Origin: Tretioscincus oriximinensis
Lineage: Eukaryota; Chordata; Lepidosauria; Squamata; Gymnophthalmidae
Reading direction: 5' to 3'
Length of the DNA: 64,000 nt
Assembly (NCBI GenBank): GCA_022410635.1
Contig: JAJVDF010000191.1
Span: 1,529,226-1,593,225 of the forward strand
Position numbers and translations under genes: made by a program
In this document: positions 39,301-44,310 of the stretch, one piece after another
Layout of the letters: every line of letters begins with the position of its first letter
How positions within the stretch are numbered: position 1 is the stretch's first letter
The notes under the pieces: model-generated
Told to the model about the DNA's origin: nothing
The model's database searches: none
What the model saw: only the letters and a program-made list of their open reading frames with translations

Positions 39301-41901
39301 AATAATAATTATGCCTTAGAAAAACTGTCGTGTCAGTTGTCCCAACACTTGGTGTTTCTTTCGTTCTCTAGCAGACCGAAGGGTTCAAGAAACGCTGGTT
39401 TACCATGGATGACCGAAGGTTAATGTACTTCAAAGATCCTCTGGTGAGATGTTTATTTCTACGTATGATCTTAGATCAGTGCAGAGGCAGGAAGAGCTGG
39501 ATGCGAAGATAATGCCGTTTAGTAACTGAATTTGCGGGTTGCGTCCTACGTACTGATACTTCTCTAATAAGAGCTGAAGTTTTGTGAGAAAATATGACAG
39601 AAAATATGAGCAATCTGATATAACAGGAAGCACAGAAGCGTGTTTCGTGTCCTTCCCATATAGCAAATGTTCAGTGAATTATCCTGGGAATATGCTGAGA
39701 TTACCATGGGTATGTATGGNAGTCCCAAAAACCAGTTCCAGGAAAACTAGAGGCACCTTCCTTGTTTCAGGAATGAGGGGGGTGGAGGGTAGGAACAGGA
39801 GTAGCCCATGGAGTTTACATGGTCGTGACTTGAGACAAATTGCCCGACTTTTTTTTTTCTATGCTGAAAAAAAAAATCATTTTGATTTTCAACTAGCAGA
39901 ATTAGCCGGTTGCGTTACGGTATTGCAACAGTCCCTAGCCCCTTCACCCTCCTTGCTCCAGTCCATACCTCCAACCCCTCCCTCCCTTTTCCCCTCCACT
40001 CCCTCTTTCACTTGCCCCTTCTTTCTTTCTCCCTTCTATCTTTCCTTTTTCCTCCACCCTCCTTTTCTTCCTTTCCACTCTGGAGGCTACCAAAGTTCCG
40101 AGCCCTGTCATTGGTCTCTTGGGCACTGTCAAAGTTCCGAGCCCTGTCATTGGCCTCTGGAGGCTGCCAAAGTTCCGAGCCATGTGGTTGGCCTCTCGAG
40201 GCTGCCAAATTTCCGAGCCCTGTTATCGGCCTCTGGGGCACTGTCAAAGTTCCGAGCCCTGTCATTGACCTCTGGGCCACTGTCAAAGTTCAGAGCCCTG
40301 TCATTGGCCTCTGGAGGCTGCCAAAGTTACGATCCGTGTGGTTGGCCTCGAGGCTGCCAAAGTTCCGAGCCCTGTCATTGGNCTCTGGGGCACTGTCAAA
40401 GTTCCGAGCCCTGTCATTGGCCTCTGGGGCACTGTCAAAGTTCCGAGCCCTGTCATTGGCATCTGGAGGCTGCCAAAGTTACGAGCCCTGTTGTTGGGCT
40501 CTGGAGGCTGCCAAAGTTCTGAGCCCTGTTGTTGGCTACTATACCTCAGAATGTTGGATCCTTTTTTTATATGTACAGATTGAAAAGATTCTTAAGAGAA
40601 AATAAAGGAGGAGGCAATTGTTGATCTGTTTTGCGATGTCTTTTTTCTGTCCTGTCTCCAGGATGCCTTTGCCAGGGGAGAAGTTTTCATCGGAAGCAAG
40701 GAGCACAACTACCGAGTCTTAGAAGGGCTTCCACCGTCCACCCAGGGAAACCACTGGCAGCACGGGATCACCATCGTGACGCCCGACAGAAAATTCCTCT
40801 TTGCCTGCGAAACGGAAAGTGACCAGAGGGAATGGATTTCCACTTTCCAGAAAGTGATAACTAGGCCCATGTTGCCCCAGGAGTATGCAGGTAAGGGGCA
40901 GCCCTAGGTGTGCAGGTTGTTGTCTTGTGTGATTCAGGGGAAATTCAAGAGCCAGTTTAATGTAATGGTTAAAAGAGTTTAAATAAATATTTATGTTACT
41001 CTTTATTAAAACCCCATCAACCAAATAAAATAGAAACTATAAATAGGAAGGAAGAAAATAAATGAGGAGGGGGGGAAGGGATAAATGAACAAATGAATGA
41101 GTTTTTTTAAGAGGAAGTGTTTTTTTTACATATACGGCTCAAAACAATGAAGGGAACACTTCAACATAACAGTGTATTAATTGTTTTGAGCAGTATATTT
41201 TGGTCCCATTCAGTTCAAAATTACTTAAACATAAAATCTGTTTATGCCAAGCATTAAACAGAAGGAATTTCTTTATATTTACAAGTTTTAACAGAATCAG
41301 AAAGTAAAATTCTAGAACGCAATTCTGCAAGGGGATGTTGGACATCAGGATTTTTCGGATGTTGGGAAATGTACAAGTAATGGAAGAATTTGAATTCTGT
41401 TGTTGGTCTCACGCTTTCGTATTGGTTAAGTTTCCATTTATAAAAACTACTGTATGGTTTTCCAGGATGTCGACTGTCGTTTATAAAGATCTAAATGTTA
41501 ACTAAGAAAGAAGAAGATAATGGATGTTGTTTAAGTACTAATATTTGAATTTTTTTTCTTTTCTCCTTTCCTTCCTTTTTTGTTCTCTTTTACTCTCCCT
41601 GCCCTCCATCCTCTCTCCCTTCCCCCCTCTCAATTCTCTTCCTTCTCATCCCCCTTTTTTTCTTTGCTTATTTCTCATCATCATCTCCCTCTCCCTCTCC
41701 TTCTCCTTCTTCTTCCTTTTGCTTCCTTCCTGTCTTTCCTTCCGTCCTTCTTTTTCTTCCTTTCTTCCTCTACCTTTCTTCCTTTTCTTCATTCTTCCTT
41801 TAATTATCCTTCTTTTCTTCCCTCCTTCTCTTTCTTTTTTCCTTCCTTCCTTCTTTCCTTCCTACCCGCAAGTGGAAGCTCATTTCAAACACAAACCATA
41901 A
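7527..41901 (+). CDS. ADAP1: ADAP1, coding exons 2-11 (spliced; exon 1 outside window)
   Basis: ADAP1 (centaurin-alpha-1) stimulates GTP hydrolysis on ARF6 and is recruited to the plasma membrane by PIP3 through its PH domains; it is enriched in neurons. Ten exons join in one frame with GT donors and AG acceptors: 7527-7657, 12717-12808, 16186-16268, 29150-29262, 31533-31679, 32897-32980, 33364-33426, 39372-39443, 40662-40890, 41873-41901. They give residues 28-374 if exon 1 supplies 27 residues plus one base, matching the 374-residue human length. Order: second half of the ArfGAP zinc finger (28 to about 125), PH1 (about 130-230), PH2 (about 250-360), tail ending VEAHFKHKP. The zinc-finger Cys41, Cys44 and arginine finger Arg49 are present. 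The exact VEAHFKHKP ending and PH2 sequence favour ADAP1 over ADAP2. No frameshift or premature stop is seen. The promoter and start codon are not in the window. Confidence 0.97.
7827..8025 (+). mobile_element. Sauria-type SINE, 5'-damaged
   Basis: tRNA-like start ggttagagtgtttgtactctggttcaa leads into the conserved middle (cacctacttcataaggtgtctg) and the tail (gagtccccttgggttaagaaaag), followed by a CT-rich tract. Confidence 0.7.
8030..8372. repeat. Pyrimidine-rich low-complexity tract
   Basis: About 340 bases of CTT/CTC/TATTAC mixtures following the SINE tail at 7827-8025; probably an expanded SINE tail. The frames in it are not genes. Confidence 0.8.
9136..9305 (-). mobile_element. CR1 LINE tail
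   Basis: Antisense CR1 3' end (cataagaacctaagaag ... ggcccaccaggtacacctgg ... ggagtcctgcc). Confidence 0.75.
9412..9494. repeat. (CAA)n/(TTG)n inverted microsatellite and (ATT)n
   Basis: Ten ACA-type units, the spacer ttatga, then seven TGT-type units and an ATT run. The two halves are reverse complements, giving a hairpin with a stem of at least 21 bp. Confidence 0.85.
10383..10800 (+). repeat. Dispersed repeat family B, copy 1
   Basis: About 415 bases with landmarks acttcctgtaagcag, tttcctgtgggtgggact, gctgctactgctac, catccaagcttttataataag, caggcggaaatacaac, aaacaggaagtgg. The same order recurs at 31750, 43364 and 44628. No open frame, no tRNA head and no obvious inverted ends. Family not recognised. 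Confidence 0.65.
10891..11290 (-). mobile_element. CR1 LINE, ORF2 C-terminus and 3' end
   Basis: Starts at the CR1-type 3' end (atcatagagttggaaggg). The - strand frame 11256-10966 reads [18 protein letters not shown], then [12 protein letters not shown], the conserved C-terminal end of CR1 ORF2. 5'-truncated; not functional. Confidence 0.85.
11480..11665 (-). mobile_element. CR1 LINE fragment
   Basis: Antisense piece of the CR1 ORF2 end (ctggtcctagtgttgtgtg, cccatgcatgattttata, ggctgaagaggcccagacg), matching part of 25300-25500. Confidence 0.75.
12209..12590. mobile_element. Foldback MITE (CTGACCAGAT family), decayed long form
   Basis: Left end gactgaccatatgacccc; interior cactgcaccaccactaggg (a single unit, against three at 6341); right arm attaattaccccagtttggg. 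The terminal repeat at the right is mutated (aatccggtgccc). Confidence 0.65.
12717..12808 (+). CDS. ADAP1: ADAP1 exon 3
   Basis: Encodes residues 72-101 and two bases of codon 102, beginning [10 protein letters not shown] and ending PTFSDC. It forms the middle of the ArfGAP fold. Acceptor ctgcag after a good pyrimidine tract; donor gtaagt. Phase 0 in, phase 2 out. Confidence 0.97.
13039..13775. mobile_element. Solo LTR-like element, copy 1 (737 bp, 5-bp TSD)
   Basis: Begins TGTGGCG and ends CGCCACA, flanked by the exact 5-bp duplication ACGTC (13034-13038 and 13776-13780). TG...CA ends, this duplication size and AATAAA-type signals inside fit a solo long terminal repeat. There is no internal gene. 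A copy of identical length is at 37416-38152. Superfamily (Gypsy or endogenous retrovirus) cannot be decided. Confidence 0.8.
13985..14122. repeat. Foldback MITE family C, internally deleted
   Basis: Inverted ends ggcctgtccccactgagcc and ggctccgtggggacagggcc around 138 bases. Longer relatives at 15770 and 49632. Confidence 0.6.
14190..14735 (+). mobile_element. tRNA-derived SINE interrupted by a Sauria-type SINE
   Basis: The outer SINE (14190-14372 and about 14628-14735) shows gttcgaagctctgtgtca, cagccaactcagctgtt, gaagatagaatg, and then its tail gagaaaagccaggtataaaaa. The inner one (about 14376-14628) has ggtgtagtggttgaatgttgg, the conserved cccacctactccacagggtg and tail gggcgggatacaagtac. 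The inner element therefore landed in the outer. Confidence 0.7.
14760..15062 (+). mobile_element. Two CR1-like LINE tails
   Basis: Short diverged 3' ends in series, each with 'ggctggactagatagactg'-type text and ending ttctatgttcttat (14860) or ttcttatgttcttat (about 15055). Confidence 0.6.
15230..15675 (+). mobile_element. CR1 LINE 3' part plus a second tail
   Basis: Sense copy of the region seen antisense at 10891-11290 (gaaggagtagaaacaatggg, gtgatcaaccagaggaac, gggttggacccaatgg). A tail of a different CR1 subfamily then ends at about 15675 with ctatgttcttatg. Frame destroyed. Confidence 0.75.
15770..15950. repeat. Foldback MITE family C
   Basis: About 180 bases that fold almost completely on themselves. 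The ends are ggccctgtccccac and gtggggacaggg-like; the centre is a perfect palindrome ggcaggcccc-attc-ggggcctgcc. Nearly identical to 49632-49812. Confidence 0.75.
16186..16268 (+). CDS. ADAP1: ADAP1 exon 4
   Basis: Completes Pro102 and encodes residues 103-129 plus one base of Gly130: [16 protein letters not shown] then [19 protein letters not shown] is the conserved end of the ArfGAP domain. Acceptor ttcacag, donor gtaacg. The next intron is 12.9 kb. Confidence 0.97.
16953..17251 (-). mobile_element. tRNA-Lys-like SINE (type 2)
   Basis: On the - strand it starts gcacggatagctcagtcgc (resembling the tRNA-Lys 5' half with box A), then gggtttgaagccc-like box B, the unique body (actgcaagtagatacatgg in other copies), and ends gtataagaacccagttc with a TTC tail. 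The 75 bases beyond the tail match those at 59252-59326. Confidence 0.8.
18203..18512 (+). mobile_element. tRNA-Lys-like SINE (type 2)
   Basis: Full-length copy: gcactgatagctcagtcgc head, box B near ggggttttgaagccc, body ctgcaagtagatacatgg, tail gagaaaagcggggtataag and (TTC)n. Confidence 0.82.
18713..19030. repeat. Purine-rich GA/GAAA tract
   Basis: About 315 bases of GAGA, GAAA and GGAA mixtures with few pyrimidines. Long frames on both strands here are low-complexity artefacts. Confidence 0.8.
20370..20785 (+). mobile_element. Sauria-type SINE carrying a hAT insertion
   Basis: The head ccaatatggtgtagtggttagag is cut at 20395 by the transposon at 20396-20581 and resumes ggttagagtgtcagactc, then cacctacttcacagggtg and tail. 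Removing the insertion and one duplication restores a normal SINE. Confidence 0.85.
20396..20581. mobile_element. Short hAT-type element, 186 bp, exact 8-bp TSD
   Basis: Ends CAGACCTGGGCAA and TTGCCCACCCCTG are inverted. Flanks carry the identical GGTTAGAG (20388-20395, 20582-20589). The interior has ggccacatgcggccctcc. Non-coding MITE. Confidence 0.9.
21749..22255 (+). mobile_element. Minisatellite-bearing element, 1 internal unit
   Basis: 5' end attagcctg, then the hairpin TTGCATTAC/GGTAATGCAA (21758-21776); CT-rich middle (21810-22110); one copy of the 38-bp unit (tctggaggctaccaatatt ... aagccctg); 3' end gaatgttggactctgtggc. Relatives at 26280, 32455, 39899 and 63330. Confidence 0.65.
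22256..24359. other. Intron 4 stretch, mostly unannotated
   Basis: Apart from the exon-like piece at 22781-22863, I see no gene. The part around 23990-24150 (gggcagtcaagaagaaagtg) looks like old LINE sequence. Confidence 0.4.
22781..22863 (+). other. Exon-like open stretch inside ADAP1 intron 4
   Basis: 83 bases preceded by ctgtttcag and followed by gtgaga, open in one frame for 27 codons ([20 protein letters not shown] and more). It matches no ADAP1 exon I know, and its phases do not fit between exons 4 and 5 without a frameshift. Probably chance or a decayed exon. Confidence 0.2.
24360..24700. repeat. Two hammerhead-motif repeat copies, head to head
   Basis: The - strand copy has its motif at 24450-24479 (GGCAT, CTGAAGA, GAA, ACCT, C, ATGCC). 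The + strand copy is at 24570-24612 (CTGAAGA, A, GTAG/CTAT hairpin, GAA, AGGT, C). Both continue into the shared tail (ctccaagtgctacaaggc on +; gctgtgttagtc on -). Confidence 0.6.
24818..25753 (-). pseudogene. CR1 LINE ORF2 C-terminal fragment with 3' tail
   Basis: A - strand frame of 311 residues: the first about 195 residues ([68 protein letters not shown]) are the conserved region C-terminal to the CR1 reverse transcriptase. The rest is a read-through of the 3' UTR. The polymerase and endonuclease are absent, so it is a dead 5'-truncated copy. The tail at 24955-24975 is the CATAAGAACATAAGAAG repeat. Confidence 0.9.
26280..26450 (+). mobile_element. Minisatellite-bearing element, 2 internal units
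   Basis: 5' part ctgttagccagttttcaacc; about two copies of ctggaggctgccaaagttcc-type units; 3' end tcagaatgttgaactg and atatggacagat. The 5' end is of the same subtype as the copy at 32455-32790. Confidence 0.65.
26552..26859 (+). mobile_element. tRNA-Lys-like SINE (type 2)
   Basis: Full-length copy: head gcacggataggtcagttgc, box B ggggtttcgaagccc, body ctgcaagtagatacatgg, tail gtataaaaaccaagttc and TTC repeats. Several N bases inside. Confidence 0.82.
27000..27118 (-). mobile_element. Sauria-type SINE fragment
   Basis: Antisense: ctctgtgaagtaggtttgac, cccaaggtcacccagcagg, attctaccaaactggcttcc (the reverse of the tRNA-like head). Confidence 0.65.
27144..27500 (+). mobile_element. CR1 LINE 3' end plus a second CR1-like tail
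   Basis: The first part (27144-27330) is the common CR1 3' UTR with a short deletion. The second (27330-27500) is another subfamily (ccacaagttgggacagg ... ggctggactagatggg). Confidence 0.7.
27563..27640. mobile_element. Palindromic mariner-like MITE (78 bp)
   Basis: TACTGCTCAAAACAATTA pairs with taattgttttaagcaata at the other end. The whole element folds into one hairpin flanked by TA. Same family at 41133-41195 and 58954-59031. Confidence 0.8.
28305..28753. mobile_element. Foldback MITE (CTGACCAGAT family) with 8-bp TSD
   Basis: TAGACTGACCAGAT ... ATCTGGTCAACCTA, flanked by identical CTGGATAT at 28297-28304 and 28754-28761. This fixes the true ends as TAG...CTA with 8-bp duplications, as in hAT elements. 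Interior as in the copy at 6341 but inverted. Confidence 0.8.
29150..29262 (+). CDS. ADAP1: ADAP1 exon 5 (start of PH1)
   Basis: Completes Gly130 and encodes residues 131-167: [16 protein letters not shown], then [16 protein letters not shown]. The basic residues around KRGRD and SRKF lie in the first beta strands of PH1, the usual phosphoinositide-binding surface. Acceptor ccttag, donor gtaaga. Confidence 0.97.
29745..29840 (-). mobile_element. Sauria-type SINE fragment
   Basis: Antisense head and body: cacccaactggcttcatgg, caacactctactacaccaaactgg. Confidence 0.65.
29940..30430 (+). mobile_element. L1-type LINE fragment (ORF2 C-terminal region)
   Basis: Broken frames on + read pieces such as [12 protein letters not shown], the Cys/His-containing end typical of L1 ORF2, followed by A-rich text. 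No intact frame. Confidence 0.5.
30518..30563. repeat. Perfect 18-bp inverted repeat
   Basis: TACTGTATTGTGTTAGCA, a 10-base spacer, then its exact reverse complement. Probably a tiny foldback DNA element of the mariner type. Confidence 0.85.
30597..30790 (+). mobile_element. CR1-like LINE tail
   Basis: Landmarks tgcttgacatgcccagg, gcctggactagacggactg, gcccagttctgcagggc; a subfamily different from the TTCTTATG one. Confidence 0.6.
31128..31440. repeat. CTAT/CTCT/CCTCTAT microsatellite
   Basis: About 310 bases of tetranucleotide-like pyrimidine-biased repeats within 100 bases upstream of ADAP1 exon 6. Confidence 0.85.
31533..31679 (+). CDS. ADAP1: ADAP1 exon 6 (PH1)
   Basis: Encodes residues 168-216 (49 codons, phase 0 both ends), starting [18 protein letters not shown] and ending FVYHEDGK, the middle of PH1. 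Acceptor caccag, donor gtggga. A pyrimidine-rich tetranucleotide array fills about 31128-31440, ending roughly 90 bases upstream. Confidence 0.97.
31750..32200 (+). repeat. Dispersed repeat family B, copy 2
   Basis: Longest copy: ccaccttcctgtaaagcag, gtgggtgggactgggtg, tgctgctgctgatactgcc, tatccaagctgttataataag, caggcagaaatacaac, aaacaggaagctggc. Confidence 0.65.
32455..32790 (-). mobile_element. Minisatellite-bearing element, about 6 internal units
   Basis: Antisense copy. Six 38-bp units (gcctccatagaccaatgac ... ggctcggaattttgg) at 32520-32735, very similar to each other. The 3' end is at about 32455 (catataataaaagatggg). Confidence 0.75.
32897..32980 (+). CDS. ADAP1: ADAP1 exon 7 (end of PH1)
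   Basis: Encodes residues 217-244 (28 codons): [18 protein letters not shown] and AFPGASDTD. The Trp in [10 protein letters not shown] is the invariant Trp of the C-terminal PH helix. Acceptor atgcag, donor gtaagt. Confidence 0.97.
33090..33240 (+). mobile_element. Sauria-type SINE, 3' half
   Basis: ccccacctacttgacaagg, gaaaagagaagaacag, tail aggaaagtgagaaataaaa plus CTC repeats. The 5' head is missing. Confidence 0.65.
33364..33426 (+). CDS. ADAP1: ADAP1 exon 8 (linker, start of PH2)
   Basis: Encodes residues 245-265 (21 codons), [17 protein letters not shown] then TGPK. It links PH1 to the first strand of PH2 (EGYMEK). Acceptor ctccag, donor gtggga. Intron 7 before it is short (383 bases). 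Confidence 0.97.
33574..34822 (+). mobile_element. Candidate Penelope-like element region with direct repeats
   Basis: About 50 bases (atattgctgggtttcccatg ... tgctgcccata) occur at 33574-33626 and again at 34768-34822 in the same orientation. Between them lies the hammerhead-like sequence 33776-33817 and text of unknown origin. No reverse transcriptase frame is visible, so the assignment rests on the ribozyme motif only. Confidence 0.35.
33776..33817 (+). ncRNA. Hammerhead-ribozyme-like motif, minimal type I layout
   Basis: Stem I AGGCCA (33776-33781) pairs with TGGCCT (33812-33817). The conserved core CTGAAGA is at 33782-33788. One extra A (33789) precedes stem II GACC/GGTC closed by ATTC. 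GAA follows at 33802-33804, then ACGCGT (33805-33810), a self-complementary stem III, and C33811 at the cleavage position. Short palindromic stem III is known from hammerheads that act as dimers, including those of Penelope-like retroelements. The extra A is a departure from the consensus, so activity is uncertain. Confidence 0.65.
35110..35372 (+). mobile_element. tRNA-derived SINE (type 2), degenerate
   Basis: gttttcgaagccgtgtgtc (box B), cagccaactcagatttgc, agtagattcatgggtagc, gtaagctgctctggac; no TTC tail. Confidence 0.65.
35688..35926. repeat. Pure purine (GAA/GAG) array, 239 bp
   Basis: Almost uninterrupted GAAGAAGAG repeats with one C (35722). It is followed by gactgagctatccgtgc, the reversed head of the type 2 SINE, suggesting an expanded SINE tail whose body was lost. 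Frames of poly-Glu or Arg/Gly here are artefacts. Confidence 0.9.
36110..36350. repeat. CR1-like piece and (ATT)n(AGT)n(ATTT)n microsatellites
   Basis: 36110-36200 resembles the CR1 segment before its tail (taaaacaggattagacaagc), also seen at 9325-9400. Then ATT repeats (36207-36264), AGT repeats (to 36297) and ATTT repeats (to 36348). Confidence 0.8.
37196..38285 (-). repeat. 24-bp minisatellite built from a hammerhead-like motif, split by an LTR
   Basis: About 12 units. On the - strand each reads CTGAAGAAGAGTCTAC then GAAAGCAT. The array runs 37201-37415 and resumes 38153-38242, the gap being the LTR at 37416-38152. A complete motif caps each side: - strand 37201-37232 (GCAT, CTGAAGA, GAA, AGCT, C, ATGC) and + strand 38247-38284 (GCAT, CTGAAGA, GTAG/CTAT, GAA, AGGT, C, ATGC). 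Because 24 is divisible by 3, a false protein repeat STKASEEE appears. Confidence 0.85.
37416..38152. mobile_element. Solo LTR-like element, copy 2 (737 bp, 5-bp TSD)
   Basis: TGTGGCG ... CGCCACA, flanked by exact ACTTC (37411-37415, 38153-38157). By eye nearly identical to 13039-13775 and the same length, with different target duplications. So both are independent insertions. Confidence 0.85.
38250..38375 (+). repeat. Hammerhead-motif repeat, 3' tail
   Basis: After the motif the copy continues ctccttttagtctccaagtgctac, then gactgacatggctatttctc, the tail also recognisable at 1740-1825, 24360-24400 and 24640-24660. Confidence 0.6.
39372..39443 (+). CDS. ADAP1: ADAP1 exon 9 (PH2)
   Basis: Encodes residues 266-289 (24 codons): [16 protein letters not shown] and MYFKDPL. 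FKKRWF is the PH strand-2 basic motif. The acceptor is a tandem tagcag, so use of the second AG would drop Gln266 without changing frame. The form including Gln matches human ADAP1. Donor gtgaga. Confidence 0.97.
39899..40580 (+). mobile_element. Minisatellite-bearing element, 12 internal units
   Basis: 5' hairpin gttgcgttacggtattgcaac; CT-rich part 39940-40078; then 12 units of 38-39 bp (40080-40540) in two subtypes, ctggaggctgccaaagttcc and ctggggcactgtcaaagttcc, each ending gagccctgtcattgg; 3' end tcagaatgttggatcc and atatgtacagat. Lies 80 bases before ADAP1 exon 10. Confidence 0.8.
40662..40890 (+). CDS. ADAP1: ADAP1 exon 10 (PH2)
   Basis: The largest coding exon: residues 290-365 plus one base of codon 366. 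It starts [17 protein letters not shown], contains [17 protein letters not shown] and [10 protein letters not shown] (PH C-terminal helix Trp), and ends RPMLPQEYA. Acceptor ctccag, donor gtaagg. If intron 10 were retained, the frame would stop after five extra codons. Confidence 0.97.
41133..41195. mobile_element. Palindromic mariner-like MITE, shortened
   Basis: tacggctcaaaacaatgaag ... taattgttttgagcagta, 63 bases; the centre is partly lost compared with 58954-59031. Confidence 0.75.
41530..41868. repeat. Pyrimidine tract upstream of ADAP1 exon 11
   Basis: About 340 bases of TTCC/TCTC mixtures ending five bases before the last-exon acceptor. Confidence 0.85.
41873..41901 (+). CDS. ADAP1: ADAP1 exon 11, final codons and stop
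   Basis: Completes Val366 and encodes EAHFKHKP followed by TAA at 41899-41901. This 9-residue ending is identical to human ADAP1. The acceptor is cgcaag, directly after about 330 bases of almost pure pyrimidine. The 3' UTR follows; its end is not certain. Confidence 0.95.
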
Positions 41902-42600
41902 CAGTTAGAAGGTGTTAATGGTACCACAGAACCTGTTTACAACACAATGACTTTGTTCTTTGCAACTGAACTACGGAAAAATATCTCCGTGACTCACACT
42001 GGACTGCCAAGACGGGGAGGTGTGAACAGCAACACCTGTGCCAGGGACAGCGAACCAAAGCAGATACATTGAAAACATTCACATTTCCTAAGCCAGAGGA
42101 TTCACCACAATAGCNATATTACGGACTTTCAAGCAAGCAGCTACATTCGGAATGCTTCCCTCAATATAGTGTCGGGACATTCGTGGTTTCAGGACACATA
42201 CCTGTGGACGTTAAGCTATTCCCCGATTCTCAGATTAGCCGATCTTGCTGGTTGGCTGTGAATCTTGGAGGTGAGAAGCATAACCTTTGCTACAATTCAG
42301 TTCCTTGGAGGGAACGTTAAATGTCAATGAAAAAGTGTGCAATCTTTTTACTGAAGAATCCTTTTTCTGTTAAGTGTTCTTTGCTGGGACAAACTAACTA
42401 AGACAATTCCTCTGGAAACTGGATAAACTTCAGCCATGCACAACTCTTCTTAGTATGAGCTCTCGCCTTTGCATAAGGTTTCTGCTAGACTCTTAAGGCC
42501 CTTTCTTCCCTGGGATGTGTTCCTGATTCTACTCTGGAATAGAGGCCCACTGACTCTATCATTAAAGCATGTTGGGCTCCAGTTGAGAACGGCCATCATT
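41902..42600 (+). other. ADAP1: Probable ADAP1 3' UTR, end undetermined
   Basis: Sequence downstream of the ADAP1 stop that I do not recognise as a repeat. An ATTAAA at 42561-42566 is the best nearby poly(A) signal; I saw no AATAAA between the stop and about 43300. The 3' boundary is a guess. Confidence 0.35.
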
Positions 42601-42879
42601 TGCACTGGCATGCAGATTCAGGGACGTCTTCTGGAATATAAGGTTCAATGTAGAAAGGCCTAAGAACCGACAGTGGTTTTGCAATTTTAATGGGTGTGGG
42701 AAAGAAGAATACTCACCAGGAGCAGATTATAATGCCCGCAGTATCTGGTAAAGCACACACACACAAAAACTTTTCCAGGCCCATTAAAACTGCAAAACTC
42801 TTGTCGTGTTTTTCCTTTGGTAACCCCAGGACTCTCGGTGGGACGAAAAACTATCTCCCTTGCAAATGGTGTACGAATT

Positions 42880-43075
42880 CTCATGCACGAGAAAATTTGC
42901 CTCACCCATTTCACTTCTGNCCTTCGCTTCCGGAAGGGCCGCCTCGGGATCCGGAAGTGACAAATGACGTCACTTCCAGTCTCTNCTTCCGGAAAGGGCT
43001 CCCGCTGTGATGTCACTTCTGGTACCGCCTTGGAAGTGACATCGTCAAATTTTGCATGCACGCTTCACGTGCGCG
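42880..43075. repeat. CRE-like palindrome-rich segment (family D)
   Basis: Repeated tgacgtcacttcc, ggaagtgaca and tgatgtcacttc words. Similar pieces at 11410-11450, 48945-49040 and 63640-63760. Probably a dispersed repeat; TGACGTCA is also the CREB/ATF site. Confidence 0.5.
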
Positions 43076-43363
43076 ATGACCCCCCCCCCAGCACCCAAGA
43101 TTTTCAGGCTCTGGGTGCGAGATTACCAGCCCACTGGACTGTTACCCCTATGTAATGAGTNCTTTCCTCTGTTGACATCAGGATCGACTTTCAAGATAAG
43201 AGTCATACTGTGCCTCAAACTCTCTACCTATGGTCCCATCATTTCTTGGCACTGGCTAATTTGGCCGAAGCTCATGAAAGCTCATAGGAGACCATAGTTT
43301 AACAAAGATGTTGGAAGGATAGTGTGATCTTGGTGGTTCCCCCAAGAGACAAGAGGTTTGGGT

Positions 43364-43700
43364 CCAGGTATAGATCCCTCTGCCACCTTCCTGTAAGCAG
43401 AAAAATGTTTCCTGTGGGCCGGAACATGCCTGGCGAAAGAGGCTTCCTGCTGCCCAGAGCTAGCTATGTTTCACTTCTTTCACATTTGTGCTGCTATTAT
43501 TGCTAATGCTTCCAACTTTGGGAAGCTGCTGGGCTTCACAAAGCTTTTATAAGAAGCGTGTGTCATTGTGAGGAAAACGGCGTAGAAAATCAGGCAGAAA
43601 TACAACCAAGAACCATAAAACAGGAAGTGGAATTTCTGTCAGGAAGCAGAGAAACAGGAAGCTGGCAGTTTGTCACTGTTTTACGTCTGGAACCCTGTCT
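43364..43700 (+). repeat. Dispersed repeat family B, copy 3 (internal deletion)
   Basis: ccaccttcctgtaagcag, tgtttcctgtgggcc; then about 100 bases missing; caaagcttttataagaagc, caggcagaaatacaac, aaacaggaagctggc. Confidence 0.65.
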
Positions 43701-43956
43701 ATAGTCTAGCCATTCTTATAACCCTGACCAGATATTTGTGCATTTCTTGCCGTCTTTCACATTGCAACACAGGCTAGAACAAATTCATTAAGTGTTAGCC
43801 TCGTATTCAGCAACTTCCTTGTGTATAAGGGCAGCCTGTAATGATCACAGAAGTCCTTTAATGCTTTATAGACAGAAATAATACTTCTAAAGGCAGCCAC
43901 TGGGATTCACCCTGAATTTCCTTTCTGCAGATATTTTCACCATTAGGGCTGGATAG

Positions 43957-44153
43957 TAGGCTGACCAGATGACCCCTTTTGGGGAGCCCCCCCAGGTTGA
44001 AAACCCATTTTCTGAGGGGAAAAAAATTCAAAAACAAAAAAAATTCAAAAAAAATTATCTTTTTTTGAAATAAATTTCCTCAGAAAAAACTAGGGGGCAC
44101 CCCAAAACCGGGTTTTCAGCCCCCCCCCNAAAAAGGGGGTAATCTGGTCAGCC
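43957..44153. mobile_element. Foldback MITE (CTGACCAGAT family), short form
   Basis: Two arms of about 85 bases (ctgaccagatgaccccttt ... tctgaggggaaaa and reverse) form a near-perfect hairpin. Flanked by tggatag on both sides. Confidence 0.8.
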
Positions 44154-44310
44154 TGGATAGAATTGTCAGCACAAACCTTTTTTGGCACAGAGAATGTGTC
44201 TTGGCCCAGTTTCCAAACATCTATAGAGGAAAAATTCAGTTCGAAGAAATCCGATGGAAGCTGATGTCCAGGATGGGGGCGTGAGAACGCCTTCTACTCT
44301 GTTCCCTTCT

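Noticed and set aside
40080..40545. CRISPR-like array (regular 38-bp repeats)
   Set aside because: Units are directly adjacent without unique spacers, and this is a vertebrate intron.
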